Below, piece by piece: positions 44,578 through 55,279 of a stretch of 64,000 nt of DNA. The stretch's first letter is position 1; the number at the start of each line of letters is the position of its first letter. The stretch spans positions 3,899,165 to 3,963,164 of the forward strand of contig NZ_JAALDK010000001.1 in assembly GCF_013366925.1 (NCBI RefSeq), in the 5' to 3' direction. The notes under the pieces were generated by a model that was not told the origin of the DNA, did no database searches, and saw only the letters and a program-made list of their open reading frames with translations. The stretch is from Paraburkholderia youngii (GTDB lineage Bacteria > Pseudomonadota > Gammaproteobacteria > Burkholderiales > Burkholderiaceae). Made by a program: the position numbers and the translations under genes.

Positions 44578-46485
44578 ATGGTTTCGATACGTTTGCCTGA
44601 CGGTTCTGTTCGACAGTACGAGCATCCGGTGACCGTCGCCGAAGTGGCCGCCTCGATCGGCCCCGGCCTCGCGAAAGCCGCACTCGGCGGGAAGATCGAC
44701 GGGGAGTTGGTCGATACGTCTGCGCTGATCGATCGCGACGTGGCGCTCGCCATCATCACGGAGAAGGATGCAGACGGACTCGATATCATCCGCCACTCGA
44801 CGGCACACCTGCTCGCGTATGCGGTGAAGGATCTGTACCCCGAAGCGCAGGTTACGATCGGCCCCGTCATTGACAACGGCTTTTATTACGACTTCTCGTA
44901 CAACCGTCCTTTCACGCCGGAAGACCTCGAAAAGATCGAAAAGCGCATGCAGGAGCTCGCGAAGAAGGACGAGCCGGTGTCGCGTCGCGTGGTGTCGCGC
45001 GACGAAGCGGCCGAGTACTTCAAGAGCATCGGCGAAAAGTACAAGGCCGAAATCATCGAATCGATTCCCGCCAGCGACGAAATCAAACTGTACTCCCATG
45101 GCGGCTTCACGGATCTGTGCCGCGGCCCGCACGTGCCGTCCACCGGCAAGCTGAAGGTCTTCAAGCTGATGAAAGTCGCGGGAGCCTACTGGCGCGGGGA
45201 CTCGAAGAACGAGCAGTTGCAGCGAATTTACGGCACGGCCTGGACGAAGAAGGAAGACCAGGAAGCATACCTGCACATGCTCGAAGAGGCCGAGAAGCGC
45301 GATCATCGGAAGCTGGGCAAGCAGCTCGACCTGTTCCACATGCAGGACGAGTCGCCGGGCATGGTGTTCTGGCATCCGCGCGGCTGGACGCTGTGGCAGC
45401 AGGTCGAGCAGTACATGCGCCGTCGCGTGAATGACGCCGGCTACCTTGAAATCAAGACGCCGTTGATCATGGACCGCTCGCTGTGGGAAGCGTCGGGACA
45501 CTGGCAGAACTATCGTGAAAATATGTTCACGACCGAATCGGAAAAGCGCGACTACGCAATCAAGCCGATGAACTGCCCCGGTCACGTGCAGGTGTTCAAC
45601 CACGGTCTGCGCTCGTATCGCGATCTGCCGCTGCGTTACGCTGAGTTCGGTTCGTGCCATCGCAACGAATCGTCGGGCGCGCTGCATGGACTGATGCGCG
45701 TGCGCGGCTTCGTGCAGGACGACGCCCATATTTTTTGTACCGAAGACCAGTTCATCAGCGAATCGATCGCGTTCAACACGCTGGCGATGAGCGTCTACCG
45801 CGACTTCGGCTTCGACAACGTTGAGATCAAGCTGTCGCTGCGTCCGGATGCGCGCGCCGGCACCGACGAAACGTGGGATCGCGCGGAGCAGGGGCTGCGC
45901 GAGGCGCTGACGGCCTGCGGCGTCACGTGGGAAGAACTGCCCGGCGAGGGTGCGTTCTACGGCCCGAAGGTCGAGTATCACATCAAGGACGCGCTCGGCC
46001 GCTCGTGGCAGTGCGGTACGCTGCAACTCGACATGGTGCTGCCGGAGCGTCTGGGTGCCGAATACGTCGCCGAAGACAATAGTCGTCGTCGCCCCATCAT
46101 GCTCCACCGGGCAATCGTCGGATCGATGGAACGCTTCCTCGGGATTCTCATCGAGCACCATGCTGGTGCAATGCCCGCCTGGCTCGCGCCGATCCAGGTC
46201 GTCGTGATGAATATCGCGGAAAGTCAGGCCGAATATGCGCAGTCGCTAGCCCAATCGTTGCAAAAACAAGGGGTTAGAGTCGAGGCCGATTTGCGCAACG
46301 AGAAGATTAGCTATAAAATACGCGAGCACACGCTGGAAAAGGTGCCGTACCTGCTGGTGGTCGGCGACAAGGAGCGTGAAGCGCAAACGGTAGCCGTGCG
46401 TGCCCGTGGTGGTGTCGATATGGGTGTGATGCCTGTTGACGCCTTCATTGAGCGTCTGCGCCAGGATGTGCAGTCGTTCAACTAA
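44578..46485 (+). CDS. thrS: Threonyl-tRNA synthetase
   Basis: A 635-residue class II synthetase charging tRNA-Thr. TGS domain (residues 1-60, [20 protein letters not shown]), editing domain with [11 protein letters not shown] (HxxxH, positions ~72-76) and later the zinc ligand KPMNCPGH region, catalytic core with [14 protein letters not shown] and the motif 3 [13 protein letters not shown], and C-terminal anticodon-binding domain. ATG 44578 follows GGAGA. Start of the thrS-infC-rpmI-rplT-pheST block. Confidence 0.96.
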   Translation: MVSIRLPDGSVRQYEHPVTVAEVAASIGPGLAKAALGGKIDGELVDTSALIDRDVALAIITEKDADGLDIIRHSTAHLLAYAVKDLYPEAQVTIGPVIDNGFYYDFSYNRPFTPEDLEKIEKRMQELAKKDEPVSRRVVSRDEAAEYFKSIGEKYKAEIIESIPASDEIKLYSHGGFTDLCRGPHVPSTGKLKVFKLMKVAGAYWRGDSKNEQLQRIYGTAWTKKEDQEAYLHMLEEAEKRDHRKLGKQLDLFHMQDESPGMVFWHPRGWTLWQQVEQYMRRRVNDAGYLEIKTPLIMDRSLWEASGHWQNYRENMFTTESEKRDYAIKPMNCPGHVQVFNHGLRSYRDLPLRYAEFGSCHRNESSGALHGLMRVRGFVQDDAHIFCTEDQFISESIAFNTLAMSVYRDFGFDNVEIKLSLRPDARAGTDETWDRAEQGLREALTACGVTWEELPGEGAFYGPKVEYHIKDALGRSWQCGTLQLDMVLPERLGAEYVAEDNSRRRPIMLHRAIVGSMERFLGILIEHHAGAMPAWLAPIQVVVMNIAESQAEYAQSLAQSLQKQGVRVEADLRNEKISYKIREHTLEKVPYLLVVGDKEREAQTVAVRARGGVDMGVMPVDAFIERLRQDVQSFN

Positions 46486-46533
46486 CCACTCGGTACCCGG
46501 CTCGTTTTTTTTAATTTTTAGAGGAAACGTAAC

Positions 46534-47058
46534 ATCGCTACTGATAAGTCTGCGCACCGCATCAACGGTGAAATTACAGCACCCGAGGTGCGTCTGGTCG
46601 GCGTCGAGAACGAACCGCTCGGCATCGTGAAACTCGCTGATGCGTTCCGCATGTCGGAACAGCAGGACGTGGATCTGGTCGAAATCGCCCCGCAAGCGGT
46701 TCCGCCGGTTTGCCGCTTGATGGACTACGGCAAGTTCAAGTACCAGGAAGCGAAGAAGCAACACGAGGCCAAGCTCAAGCAGAAGGTCATTCAGGTCAAG
46801 GAAGTCAAATTCCGCCCGGGTACCGACGACGGCGATTACAACGTCAAACTGCGCAACCTCGTCCGCTTCCTCGAAGACGGCGACAAGACGAAAATCACGT
46901 TGCGTTTCCGTGGCCGCGAAATGGCTCACCAGGAAATCGGCATGCGCATGCTCGAACGCCTGCGCACCGACCTCGACGAAGTCGGTCAGGTCGAGCAGAT
47001 GCCGAAAATGGAAGGGCGCCAGATGATCATGGTGCTCGCTCCGAAGAAAAAGAAGTAA
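46534..47058 (+). CDS. infC: Translation initiation factor IF-3 (ATC start)
   Basis: A 174-residue factor that checks start-codon choice and keeps ribosome subunits apart. Homology begins at a rare ATC codon (46534-46536), nine bases after AGAGGA at 46520-46525: the frame reads (M)[20 protein letters not shown]. No ATG or GTG exists between this site and the conserved N-terminus, and GTG 46588 would remove the conserved start. In E. coli, infC uses ATT and IF-3 represses its own mRNA by rejecting that start; the same autoregulation is likely here. N-domain ~1-75, C-domain ~85-174, ending VLAPKKKK. Confidence 0.9.
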   Translation: MATDKSAHRINGEITAPEVRLVGVENEPLGIVKLADAFRMSEQQDVDLVEIAPQAVPPVCRLMDYGKFKYQEAKKQHEAKLKQKVIQVKEVKFRPGTDDGDYNVKLRNLVRFLEDGDKTKITLRFRGREMAHQEIGMRMLERLRTDLDEVGQVEQMPKMEGRQMIMVLAPKKKK

Positions 47059-47316
47059 GCGGGGAGCAGTTGGCCGGAGCGGCGGCGTGCCATGCGGCCC
47101 GCTCTCCGGTAGCGCAAGGTTGTTTGACGCTGTGCTGGGTGTCTGGCGCGGTGTTGGAAAATTTCGGAACGTCGCGCATGCAAGCGCGCAGTCGTTCCCG
47201 AAAAGCGGCCGCTGGCGGTATCGGCGGCCTGCATACCAAGTGGAATGGGTTTCGAAGGGCGGGAAATGGCCATCTGGCCGACCGCACACCCATGTCCATC
47301 TAATAATGGAGTTGTC

Positions 47317-47514
47317 ATGCCGAAGATGAAGACCAAGAAGAGCGCTGCAAAGCGCTTCGTGGTGCGTCCGGGCGGTACCGTTAAGCGCGGTCAGGCCTTC
47401 AAGCGTCACATTCTTACCAAGAAGACCACCAAGAACAAACGCCATCTGCGCGGCTCCACGGCAGTTCATGATTCCGATCTGAACTCCGTTCGCGCAATGC
47501 TGCCGTTCGCTTAA
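47317..47514 (+). CDS. rpmI: 50S ribosomal protein L35
   Basis: A 65-residue basic protein with the L35 pattern [20 protein letters not shown] and a C-terminal [12 protein letters not shown] lies upstream. 258 bases separate it from infC; rplT follows 29 bases later. In E. coli L20 represses this pair at the mRNA level; the long infC-rpmI gap may hold such a site. Confidence 0.96.
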   Translation: MPKMKTKKSAAKRFVVRPGGTVKRGQAFKRHILTKKTTKNKRHLRGSTAVHDSDLNSVRAMLPFA

Positions 47515-47543
47515 CCCTTAACCGACACTCATAGGAGCGAAAC

Positions 47544-47903
47544 ATGCCTCGAGTAAAACGTGGGGTTACCGCACGGGCCCGTCACAAGAAGATCATCAAG
47601 CTGGCCAAGGGTTACCGCGGCCGTCGCAATAACGTCTATCGCATCGCCAAGCAGGCGGTCATGCGCGCAGGCCAGTACGCCTACCGCGATCGCCGCAACA
47701 AGAAGCGGGTGTTCCGCGCACTGTGGATCACGCGTATCAACGCGGCGGTGCGTCAGCACGACATGACGTACAGCGTGTTCATCAACGGCCTGAAGAAGGC
47801 GTCGATCGAACTGGACCGCAAGGTGCTGGCCGACATGGCTGTATTCGACAAGGCTGCTTTTGCTGCGATCGTTCAGCAGGTGAAAGCCGCCGTTGCAGCC
47901 TGA
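47544..47903 (+). CDS. rplT: 50S ribosomal protein L20
   Basis: A 119-residue ribosomal assembly protein. [20 protein letters not shown] and [20 protein letters not shown] are diagnostic; the C-terminal half holds the rRNA-binding globular domain ([20 protein letters not shown]). GGAGCG precedes the ATG. A terminator hairpin follows at 47974. Confidence 0.97.
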
Positions 47904-47973
47904 TTGCGCTTCTGGCAATTAAAACTGCGTGGTTCGTTGCAGCGAACATCCGGTAGTCTCGGTGACGCTGCAA

Positions 47974-48007
47974 CAAAAACGGGGCTCCTCACCGAGCCCC
48001 GTTTTTG
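47974..48007 (+). terminator. Strong hairpin with T-run after rplT
   Basis: A perfect 14-bp stem CAAAAACGGGGCTC / GAGCCCCGTTTTTG with a 6-base loop, 71 bases after rplT and 55 bases before pheS. A-rich and T-rich sides make it terminator-like in both directions; it could be an attenuator of pheST. Confidence 0.75.
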
Positions 48008-48061
48008 TTGGTAGAACCAGTTTTGTTTCGATAGAACACTGACGTTGAAATGATGGGATCA

Positions 48062-49075
48062 ATGGATCTGGACCAGATTGTCGCCGACGCGCAAAAAGCC
48101 TTCGCAGAAGCCCCCGACGTCACCACCCTCGAGAACGAGAAAGCGCGCTTTCTCGGTAAGGCGGGTGCGCTGACCGAGATGTTGAAAGGCCTTGGCAAAC
48201 TCGATCCCGAAACGCGCAAGACAGAAGGCGCTCGGATCAATCTCGTCAAGCAACAGGTCGAAGCCGCGCTGACGGCACGTCGTCAGTCGCTCGCCGATGC
48301 GCTTCTGAACCAGCGCCTCGCCGCTGAAGCGATCGACGTCACGCTGCCGGGCCGCGGCGCCAATGCTGGCAGCCTGCACCCGGTGATGCGCACCTGGGAG
48401 CGCGTCGAGCAAATTTTTCGTACGATCGGATTCGACGTGGCCGACGGCCCCGAGATCGAAACCGACTGGTACAACTTCACTTCGCTGAACAGCCCGGAAA
48501 ACCATCCGGCGCGTTCGATGCAGGATACCTTCTACGTCGACGGCAAGGACGCCGACGGCCGCCCGCTGCTGCTGCGTACGCATACGAGTCCGATGCAGGT
48601 ACGCTACGCGCGTACCAACACGCCGCCGATCAAGGTGATCGTGCCCGGCCGCACGTATCGCGTGGATAGCGACGCCACGCATTCGCCGATGTTCAACCAG
48701 GTCGAAGGCCTGTGGATCGACGAGAACATCAGCTTCGCGGACCTGAAGGGTGTCTATACCGACTTCCTGAAAAAATTCTTCGAGCGCGACGACATTCTCG
48801 TGCGCTTCCGTCCGTCGTATTTCCCGTTCACCGAACCGTCGGCCGAGATCGACATGCAGTTCGAAACGGGCAAGAACGCGGGCAAGTGGCTCGAAATTTC
48901 GGGCTCCGGCCAGGTGCATCCGACCGTGATCCGTAACATGGGTCTGGACCCGGAGCGCTATATCGGCTTCGCTTTCGGCAGCGGCCTCGAGCGTCTCACG
49001 ATGCTGCGTTACGGCGTGCAGGACCTGCGCCTGTTCTTCGAAAACGACCTGCGTTTCCTGCGTCAATTCGCGTGA
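48062..49075 (+). CDS. pheS: Phenylalanyl-tRNA synthetase alpha subunit
   Basis: A 337-residue class II catalytic subunit. The coiled-coil N-terminus is followed by the core with [52 protein letters not shown] and [14 protein letters not shown] chose ATG 48062 ([11 protein letters not shown]), which gives the standard length; ATG 48050 adds four residues. Cotranscribed with pheT. Confidence 0.95.
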   Translation: MDLDQIVADAQKAFAEAPDVTTLENEKARFLGKAGALTEMLKGLGKLDPETRKTEGARINLVKQQVEAALTARRQSLADALLNQRLAAEAIDVTLPGRGANAGSLHPVMRTWERVEQIFRTIGFDVADGPEIETDWYNFTSLNSPENHPARSMQDTFYVDGKDADGRPLLLRTHTSPMQVRYARTNTPPIKVIVPGRTYRVDSDATHSPMFNQVEGLWIDENISFADLKGVYTDFLKKFFERDDILVRFRPSYFPFTEPSAEIDMQFETGKNAGKWLEISGSGQVHPTVIRNMGLDPERYIGFAFGSGLERLTMLRYGVQDLRLFFENDLRFLRQFA

Positions 49076-49234
49076 ACCGGCGCGCGCGAGCGCTACAAAG
49101 CAAAGAACGCGGCAGCGCACCCGGTGCGCGCCGCGAGCGTCCCCGGCAGAGTTCGCTGAACCGGCGCAAGACCACCGGCTTTACGAAGCACCTGCCGGAC
49201 GTGGACCTAACCTGATCAGAACGTACACAGAACC

Positions 49235-51670
49235 ATGCAATTTCCGGAATCCTGGCTCAGAACTTTTGTCGATCCCCGACTGACCACCGACGAACTGTCG
49301 CACGCGTTGACGATGGCGGGTCTCGAAGTCGAGGACCTGCGGCCGGCCGCGCCGCCGACCTCGAAGATCGTCGTCGGCCAGGTGCTGGAAGTCGTCAAGC
49401 ACCCGGACGCGGACAAGCTCAACGTGTGTCAGGTCAACGCCGGCACCGGCGCGACGCTGAACATCGTATGCGGCGCGCCGAATGTCGCGCCCGGCATCAA
49501 GGTGCCGGTCGCGCTGGTCGGCGCGCAACTGCCGCCGGCGGAAGAGGGCGGCGCACCGTTCGCGATCAGGCTGTCGAAGCTGCGCGGCGTCGAAAGCCAA
49601 GGCATGCTGTGTTCGGCGCGCGAGCTGAAGCTCTCCGAAGATCACAGTGGTCTGATGATCCTGCCGGAAGATACCCCGATCGGCCAGGACATCCGCGAGA
49701 CCCTCAACCTCGACGACACCGTTTTTGAAATCAAGCTGACGCCGAACAAGGCCGACTGTTTGTCGGTATTCGGCGTGGCGCGCGAAACGTCGGCGATTAC
49801 CGGGGCACCGCTGCGCTCGCTCGACATCAAGCCGGCTCCGGTGAAGCTGAATGAAACGCTGCCCGTGAAAATCTCGGCGCCCGATCTGTGCGGCCGTTTC
49901 TCGGGCCGCGTGATCCGCGGCGTCAATGCGCGCGCGAAGTCGCCGCAATGGATGGTCGAGCGTCTCGAGCGCTCCGGCCAGCGTAGCATCTCCGCGCTCG
50001 TCGACATCTCGAACTATGTGATGCTCGAGCTGGGGCGTCCGTCGCACGTGTTCGATCTCGACAAGATCCACGGCGGCATGGACGTGCGCTGGGGACGCAA
50101 GGGCGAAACGCTGAAACTTCTGAACGGCGACACGGTCGAGCTCGATGAAACGGTCGGCGTGATCGCCGACGAGCAGCACATCGAAAGCCTCGCGGGCATC
50201 ATGGGCGGCGACAGCACCGCGGTCACGCTCGACACCACCAACATCTATCTCGAAGCCGCGTTCTGGTGGCCCGATAGCATTCGTGGCCGCTCGCGCAAGT
50301 ACAACTTTTCGACCGATGCAGGCCATCGCTTCGAGCGCGGCGTGGATTACGCAACGACCGTCGATCATATCGAGCACATCACGCAGTTGATCCTCGACAT
50401 CTGCGGCGGCGAAGCGGGTCCGGTCGACGATCAGATCGTCAACGTGCCAAAGCGCGCGCCCGTGAAGATGCGCGTTTCGCGCGCGAACCGCATCATCGGC
50501 GTCGCGATCGGCGCCGATGAAATCGGGCAGATCTTCACGCGCCTCGGCCTGTCGTTCGAGCGTGACGGCGATACGTTCTCGGTGATGCCGCCGTCGTACC
50601 GCTTCGATATCGAAATCGAAGAGGACCTGATCGAAGAAGTCGCACGTATCTACGGCTTCGAAAAGATTCCGGCGCGCCCGCCGGTCGCGACCAGCGAAAT
50701 GCGCGCGACCAACGAGACGCAACGCTCGATCCACGCGATCCGGCATGCACTCGCCGCGCGCGACTACGCGGAAACGGTGAACTTCAGCTTCGTCGACGCC
50801 GAGTGGGAGCAGGACTTCGCGGGCAATAGCAACCCGGTGCGTCTGATTAACCCGATCGCAAGCCAGCTGTCGGTGATGCGCACGACGCTGTTCGGCAGCC
50901 TGATTCATGTGCTGCGCACGAACCTGAACCGTCGCGCGGCGGACCGCGTGCGCGTGTTCGAAGCGGGCCGCGTGTTCCTGCACGATCCGTCGATCAAGGA
51001 CGGCGAGCTGACGGTCGAAGGTTTCGCGCAGCCGAAGATGATCGGCGCGCTCGCCTATGGTCCCGCGCTCGACGAGCAATGGGGCGCACCGACGCGTGCC
51101 GTCGACTTCTTCGACATGAAGGGCGACATCGAAGCGCTGCTCGCACCGGCGCTCGCGCGGTTCGTAAAGGCCGAGCATCCGGCGCTGCATCCGGGACGCA
51201 GCGCGCGTATCGAATTGAATGGTCGCGCAGTGGGCTGGATTGGCGAATTGCATCCGCGCTGGATGCAAAAATATGATTTGCCGCATGCGCCGATTCTGTT
51301 TGAAATCGAAGCGGAAGCATTAATGCAACGGGTATTGCCGGTTCCGTCGGAAGTTTCAAAATTCCCGCCGGTACGACGTGATATTGCGGTGGTCGTCGAT
51401 CAGAAAATCGAGGTTCAGGCGCTGCTCGACGAGCTCCAGAAGGCCCAGTCCGAACCGGCCTGCAAGGCTGTCCAGAAGGTTGCGCTTTTCGACGAATTTC
51501 GTCCAAAATCAAACACTTCCGGTGGTCTGGCCGCGCACGAGAAAAGCCTTGCGTTCCGGGTGACCTTGCAAGATACTGGCGGAACCCTTCAGGATGAAAC
51601 GGTCGATCTGGCTATTCAAACTCTGGTGGAACGTCTGGCTCGAGTATATGGCGCACGGTTGCGCGGATAA
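49235..51670 (+). CDS. pheT: Phenylalanyl-tRNA synthetase beta subunit
   Basis: An 811-residue structural and editing subunit. N-terminal [20 protein letters not shown], tRNA-binding EMAP-like domain ~40-150 ([19 protein letters not shown]), B3/B4 editing domain ~210-400, B5, the catalytic-like core, and the C-terminal ferredoxin-fold anticodon-binding domain ([20 protein letters not shown]). Stop at 51670, 69 bases before ihfA. Base use near 51.25-51.4 kb is more A/T-rich than elsewhere in the gene. Confidence 0.96.
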   Translation: MQFPESWLRTFVDPRLTTDELSHALTMAGLEVEDLRPAAPPTSKIVVGQVLEVVKHPDADKLNVCQVNAGTGATLNIVCGAPNVAPGIKVPVALVGAQLPPAEEGGAPFAIRLSKLRGVESQGMLCSARELKLSEDHSGLMILPEDTPIGQDIRETLNLDDTVFEIKLTPNKADCLSVFGVARETSAITGAPLRSLDIKPAPVKLNETLPVKISAPDLCGRFSGRVIRGVNARAKSPQWMVERLERSGQRSISALVDISNYVMLELGRPSHVFDLDKIHGGMDVRWGRKGETLKLLNGDTVELDETVGVIADEQHIESLAGIMGGDSTAVTLDTTNIYLEAAFWWPDSIRGRSRKYNFSTDAGHRFERGVDYATTVDHIEHITQLILDICGGEAGPVDDQIVNVPKRAPVKMRVSRANRIIGVAIGADEIGQIFTRLGLSFERDGDTFSVMPPSYRFDIEIEEDLIEEVARIYGFEKIPARPPVATSEMRATNETQRSIHAIRHALAARDYAETVNFSFVDAEWEQDFAGNSNPVRLINPIASQLSVMRTTLFGSLIHVLRTNLNRRAADRVRVFEAGRVFLHDPSIKDGELTVEGFAQPKMIGALAYGPALDEQWGAPTRAVDFFDMKGDIEALLAPALARFVKAEHPALHPGRSARIELNGRAVGWIGELHPRWMQKYDLPHAPILFEIEAEALMQRVLPVPSEVSKFPPVRRDIAVVVDQKIEVQALLDELQKAQSEPACKAVQKVALFDEFRPKSNTSGGLAAHEKSLAFRVTLQDTGGTLQDETVDLAIQTLVERLARVYGARLRG

Positions 51671-51739
51671 CCCGCATTTAACATTTGCACGGCTGTTTCC
51701 GCATCCATTGTTTTATGCTTGGCGCGCCATTTGATAGAT

Positions 51740-52150
51740 ATGAATGAAATGAACTCGAGTGATTTCGAAGCCCTTCTTACGGCGCAACGCAGCGCCATGA
51801 TTCGAGAAATTCCGACATCACCCGCCGTCGTTTCCAATGAAACGCCGACGCTCACCAAGGCGGAACTTGCCGAGTTGCTGTTCGACAATGTCGGGCTCAA
51901 CAAGCGGGAAGCGAAGGACATGGTCGAGGCGTTCTTCGAGGTGATCCGCGATGCGCTCGAGAGCGGCGACAGCGTCAAGCTGTCGGGCTTCGGCAACTTC
52001 CAGTTGCGCGATAAGCCGCAGCGTCCCGGCAGAAATCCGAAGACGGGCGAGGCGATTCCGATCGCCGCGCGTCGCGTGGTGACGTTTCATGCAAGTCAAA
52101 AGCTGAAGGCGCTCGTCGAAAACGGCGCCGAAGCGAGCTTCGCGCGCTGA
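51740..52150 (+). CDS. ihfA: Integration host factor alpha subunit
   Basis: A 136-residue nucleoid protein. The first ~38 residues ([20 protein letters not shown] onward) are an extension not found in E. coli IHF-alpha (99 residues). The HU/IHF core follows: [20 protein letters not shown], the DNA-bending arm with [10 protein letters not shown], and [17 protein letters not shown] bends DNA at specific sites. ATG 51740 gives the usual extended Burkholderia-type start; the frame opens at 51719. Same operon as pheT and merR, as in E. coli for pheST-ihfA. Confidence 0.93.
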   Translation: MNEMNSSDFEALLTAQRSAMIREIPTSPAVVSNETPTLTKAELAELLFDNVGLNKREAKDMVEAFFEVIRDALESGDSVKLSGFGNFQLRDKPQRPGRNPKTGEAIPIAARRVVTFHASQKLKALVENGAEASFAR

Positions 52151-52193
52151 TCGACTGGCGCGCTTTCGGGCAACCCATCACGGCTAACTGACG

Positions 52194-52610
52194 ATGACAG
52201 CGACGATCGAAAAAGTCGTCTTGCCTCCGATTCCGGCGAAGCGATACTTCACGATTGGTGAGGTCAGCGAACTTTGCGGCGTGAAGCCCCACGTGCTGCG
52301 TTACTGGGAGCAGGAGTTCACCCAGTTGAGGCCGGTCAAGCGGCGCGGCAATCGTCGGTATTATCAGCATCACGAGGTGCTGCTGATCAGGCGGATTCGA
52401 GAGTTGCTGTACGAGCAGGGTTTTACAATCAACGGCGCCCGCAACCGGCTCGATTCGCATGGCAGCGGTGGGCCGGATGCCGTCATCGAAGAGGGTGAGG
52501 CTGCCGCCGGAGCCGCAGGGCAGGTCCAGGCATCGGCGGCAACGGTTGCTGTCGATGTCGAGAAGTTGCGCGAGGAACTGCAGAGCGTAATCGATCTGCT
52601 GGGCCACTAG
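52194..52610 (+). CDS. MerR-family transcriptional regulator
   Basis: A 138-residue regulator. Winged helix-turn-helix at residues ~18-85 (YFTIGEVSELCGVKPHVLRY, then WEQEFTQLRPVKRRGNRRYY), followed by a short Gly/Ala linker and a C-terminal coil (VDVEKLREELQSVIDLLGH). No metal-binding cysteines typical of MerR or CueR are present. A gene of this type follows ihfA in many proteobacteria; its target is unknown. Confidence 0.88.
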   Translation: MTATIEKVVLPPIPAKRYFTIGEVSELCGVKPHVLRYWEQEFTQLRPVKRRGNRRYYQHHEVLLIRRIRELLYEQGFTINGARNRLDSHGSGGPDAVIEEGEAAAGAAGQVQASAATVAVDVEKLREELQSVIDLLGH

Positions 52611-52645
52611 TTAATGGGCTCGTTCGCTTTGTTCGTGTCGGGCAG

Positions 52646-52674
52646 TTCTAATCGAATGAAGTGTCTGTTATAAT
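52646..52674 (+). promoter_or_regulatory. Promoter for tRNA-Pro
   Basis: A perfect -10 box TATAAT at 52669-52674, 12 bases before the tRNA start. The -35 at 17-base spacing (TTCTAA, 52646-52651) is weak. Confidence 0.6.
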
Positions 52675-52686
52675 TTTTCTTTTGTT

Positions 52687-52764
<78 letters not shown>

Positions 52765-52768
52765 GATC

Positions 52769-52805
52769 AAAAAGGACTTACGGTGAAAGCTGTAAGTCCT
52801 TTTTT
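52769..52805 (+). terminator. Rho-independent terminator after tRNA-Pro
   Basis: AAAAAGGACTTAC / GTAAGTCCTTTTT with a 10-base loop and T-run, 6 bases after the tRNA. The A-rich upstream arm makes it also usable for the convergent acyl-CoA dehydrogenase gene. Confidence 0.85.
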
Positions 52806-52864
52806 CTTGCCCGTCGCGGATAACTGCGACGCTCCGCGTCTCCGACAAGCAGGGCGCCTGATGA

Positions 52865-54028
52865 TCAGGCCTGCGCGAGCGACGCCGCAGCTCCCAGCGC
52901 CACAAACCGCTCCAAATGATGATCCTCATCGCCAAGCTGATGATCGATCATCACGAGCCGCTTCGCGTAATGCGCAAGCGGCAACTCCCATGTCATGCCG
53001 ATCGCGCCGTGCATCTGGATGCATTCCTCTGCGACCCGGGTGCCGATCCGGCCGATGCTGTACTTCGCCGCCGACACCGCGCGCTCGCGCGCATTGCGTT
53101 CACCATCGAGAGCCGCCGCCGCATTGATCACCGCCGAGCGCGCCTGCTCGATTTCGAGCAGCAAATCGGCCATGCGATGCTGCAACGCCTGGAAGCTGCC
53201 GATCGGCACGCCGAACTGCCTGCGCGTGCGCAGATAGTCGAGCGTGTAGTCTTTCGCGACGTCCATGGCGCCGACCGCTTCCGCGCACAGCGCGAGCACG
53301 CCGCAGCTCATCGCATATTCGAGCGTCGCAAAGCCCTGGCCGACTGAGCCGAGCACGGAGTCGTCGTCGAGCGTGACATTGTCGAACGTCACTTCGGCCG
53401 CGCGTCCCCCGTCGATCTTCCGATAGCCGCGCACGCTCACGCCCGCCGCGTCCCTCGGCACCAGAAACAGCGTGATGCCGGCTTCGGCATCGTCTTCGCC
53501 GCTCGTGCGTGCCGAGACGAGGAACACCTGAGCATGCTCGCTATGCTGAACGACGGCCTTCGCGCCATACAAAGTCCACGCGCCCCTGTTGCCTTCAACG
53601 CTGCGCCGCGCGCGCGTCGCTGCGACACGAGCCAGTTCGTAATGACTGTCCGGTTCGCCATGCGCGAGCGCAACGATTCGCGAGCCGTCGATCAACGAAT
53701 CCAGTGCCGATTTTTGCGCGTCACTGCCGCTGCGAGCGATCGCCCGGCCGACGATCAGCGTATCGAGAAACGGCTCGACGACGAGGCCCCGGCCGATACT
53801 CTCGAACACCACGGAAATATCGAACGCGCCGCCGCCAAAACCGCCGCTCGCTTCGTCGAACAGTGCGCCGATCACGCCAAGCTCCGCGAAGCGCGCCCAC
53901 AATTCGGTGCTGAAGCCTTGCGTCGAGCGCGCGATCTGGTCGCGCGTCGCGAAGCCGTACTGCTCGCTGATAAACCGGTTCAGCGTATCCGCCAGCATGC
54001 GGCGGTCTTCGGTGTGCTGGAAATTCAT
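52865..54028 (-). CDS. Acyl-CoA dehydrogenase, PimD-like small subunit
   Basis: A 387-residue flavoprotein of the acyl-CoA dehydrogenase family. N-terminal MNFQHTEDRRMLADTLNRFI, FAD domain with GFGGGAFDISVVFESIGRGL, C-terminal helices with TRRQFGVPIGSFQALQHRMA and QMHGAIGMTWELPLAHY. Paired with the 402-residue paralogue 12 bases upstream, as in pimeloyl-CoA dehydrogenase (PimC/PimD) where both subunits form one enzyme. The subunit call is from length, pairing and operon order. Confidence 0.85.
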   Translation of the reverse strand: MNFQHTEDRRMLADTLNRFISEQYGFATRDQIARSTQGFSTELWARFAELGVIGALFDEASGGFGGGAFDISVVFESIGRGLVVEPFLDTLIVGRAIARSGSDAQKSALDSLIDGSRIVALAHGEPDSHYELARVAATRARRSVEGNRGAWTLYGAKAVVQHSEHAQVFLVSARTSGEDDAEAGITLFLVPRDAAGVSVRGYRKIDGGRAAEVTFDNVTLDDDSVLGSVGQGFATLEYAMSCGVLALCAEAVGAMDVAKDYTLDYLRTRRQFGVPIGSFQALQHRMADLLLEIEQARSAVINAAAALDGERNARERAVSAAKYSIGRIGTRVAEECIQMHGAIGMTWELPLAHYAKRLVMIDHQLGDEDHHLERFVALGAAASLAQA

Positions 54029-54040
54029 GACGCGCGCCTC

Positions 54041-55249
54041 TTACAGTCCGAGGATCGTTTTGGAAATGATGTTCTTCTGGATTTCGTTCGAGCCGCCGAA
54101 GATCGACAGCTTGCGATTATTGAAGTACTGCGACGCGGCACTCGCGGCTTCGTCGGGGCCGACCGGCACGCCGTCGAAACCTTCGTACAGCGCTTCCTCG
54201 ACGAATGGCTGCGCAAAAGCGCCCATCGCGCGCCGCGTCAGCGACGAGATTTCCTGACGGATTTCGGTACCGCGAATCTTCAGCATCGAACTCTCGGCAC
54301 CGGGCACGCCGCCGCCCGCCACTGCCGCGATCACGCGCAGGTTGGTCGTCTTCATGTTCTCGAGATCGATCTCGACGCGCGCCATGCGTGCCGCGAACGC
54401 GGGATCCTCGGCGAGCGGCCGGCCATTGCGCAGCTGTTTCGCGGCGATCTTGCGCAGACGGTTGAACGCGGCGACCGAAAAGCCGACGCCCGCGATATTG
54501 GTGCGCTCGTACGTGAGCAGATATTTCGCGTAGGTCCAGCCCTTGTTCTCTTCGCCGACGAGATTTGCGGCAGGCACGCGCACGTCGGTGAAAAACACTT
54601 CATTGACTTCGTGCTCGCCGTCGAGCGTGATGATCGGCCGCACTTCGACGCCCGGCGTATTCATGTCGATCAGCAGAAAGCTGATGCCTTCCTGTTTGCG
54701 CACGTCGGTCGCGGTGCGCACGAGACAGAAGATCATGTTCGCGTAATGCGCGAGCGTGGTCCACGTCTTCTGGCCAGTGACGATGTAGTGTTCGCCCTGC
54801 GCATCCTTGCCGCGCACCGCCGTCGTTTTGACTGACGCGAGGTCGGAGCCCGCGCCCGGCTCCGAATAGCCCTGGCACCACCAGTCGGAACCATCGAGAA
54901 TGCGCGGCAGCCAGTGACGCTTCTGCGCTTCGCTGCCGTACCTGATCAGCACGGGCCCGAGCATGTTGACGCCGAACGGTACGACGCGCGGCGCGCCGGC
55001 CAGCGCGCATTCGTTCTCGAAGATGAACTTCTGCACCGCATTCCAGCCTGGGCCGCCGTATTCCTTCGGCCAGTGATTCGCGAGCCAGCCCTGCGCGTTC
55101 AGAATCGCGTGCCACTCGGCCATGTCGTCGCGCGTCAGACGCCGGCCGGCGTGCACCTTGCCGGCGAGGCGTTGCGGCAGCTTGTCGCGCAGAAACGCCA
55201 GCACGCTGGCGCGAAACGCTTCTTCTTCAGGGGTGAAGTTCAGATCCAT
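54041..55249 (-). CDS. Acyl-CoA dehydrogenase, PimC-like large subunit
   Basis: A 402-residue acyl-CoA dehydrogenase. MDLNFTPEEEAFRASVLAFL at the N-terminus, HWPKEYGGPGWNAVQKFIFE, FAD-binding WCQGYSEPGAGSDLASVKT and TGQKTWTTLAHYANMIF, and the C-terminal FGGSNEIQKNIISKTILGL. It oxidises an acyl-CoA to the 2,3-enoyl-CoA, passing electrons to ETF. Middle gene of a three-gene operon: 30 bases after the hydratase/dehydrogenase and 12 before the partner subunit. Confidence 0.88.
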   Translation of the reverse strand: MDLNFTPEEEAFRASVLAFLRDKLPQRLAGKVHAGRRLTRDDMAEWHAILNAQGWLANHWPKEYGGPGWNAVQKFIFENECALAGAPRVVPFGVNMLGPVLIRYGSEAQKRHWLPRILDGSDWWCQGYSEPGAGSDLASVKTTAVRGKDAQGEHYIVTGQKTWTTLAHYANMIFCLVRTATDVRKQEGISFLLIDMNTPGVEVRPIITLDGEHEVNEVFFTDVRVPAANLVGEENKGWTYAKYLLTYERTNIAGVGFSVAAFNRLRKIAAKQLRNGRPLAEDPAFAARMARVEIDLENMKTTNLRVIAAVAGGGVPGAESSMLKIRGTEIRQEISSLTRRAMGAFAQPFVEEALYEGFDGVPVGPDEAASAASQYFNNRKLSIFGGSNEIQKNIISKTILGL

Positions 55250-55279
55250 CGCAGTCGTACCGTCCGGGTTCGTGGCGGC

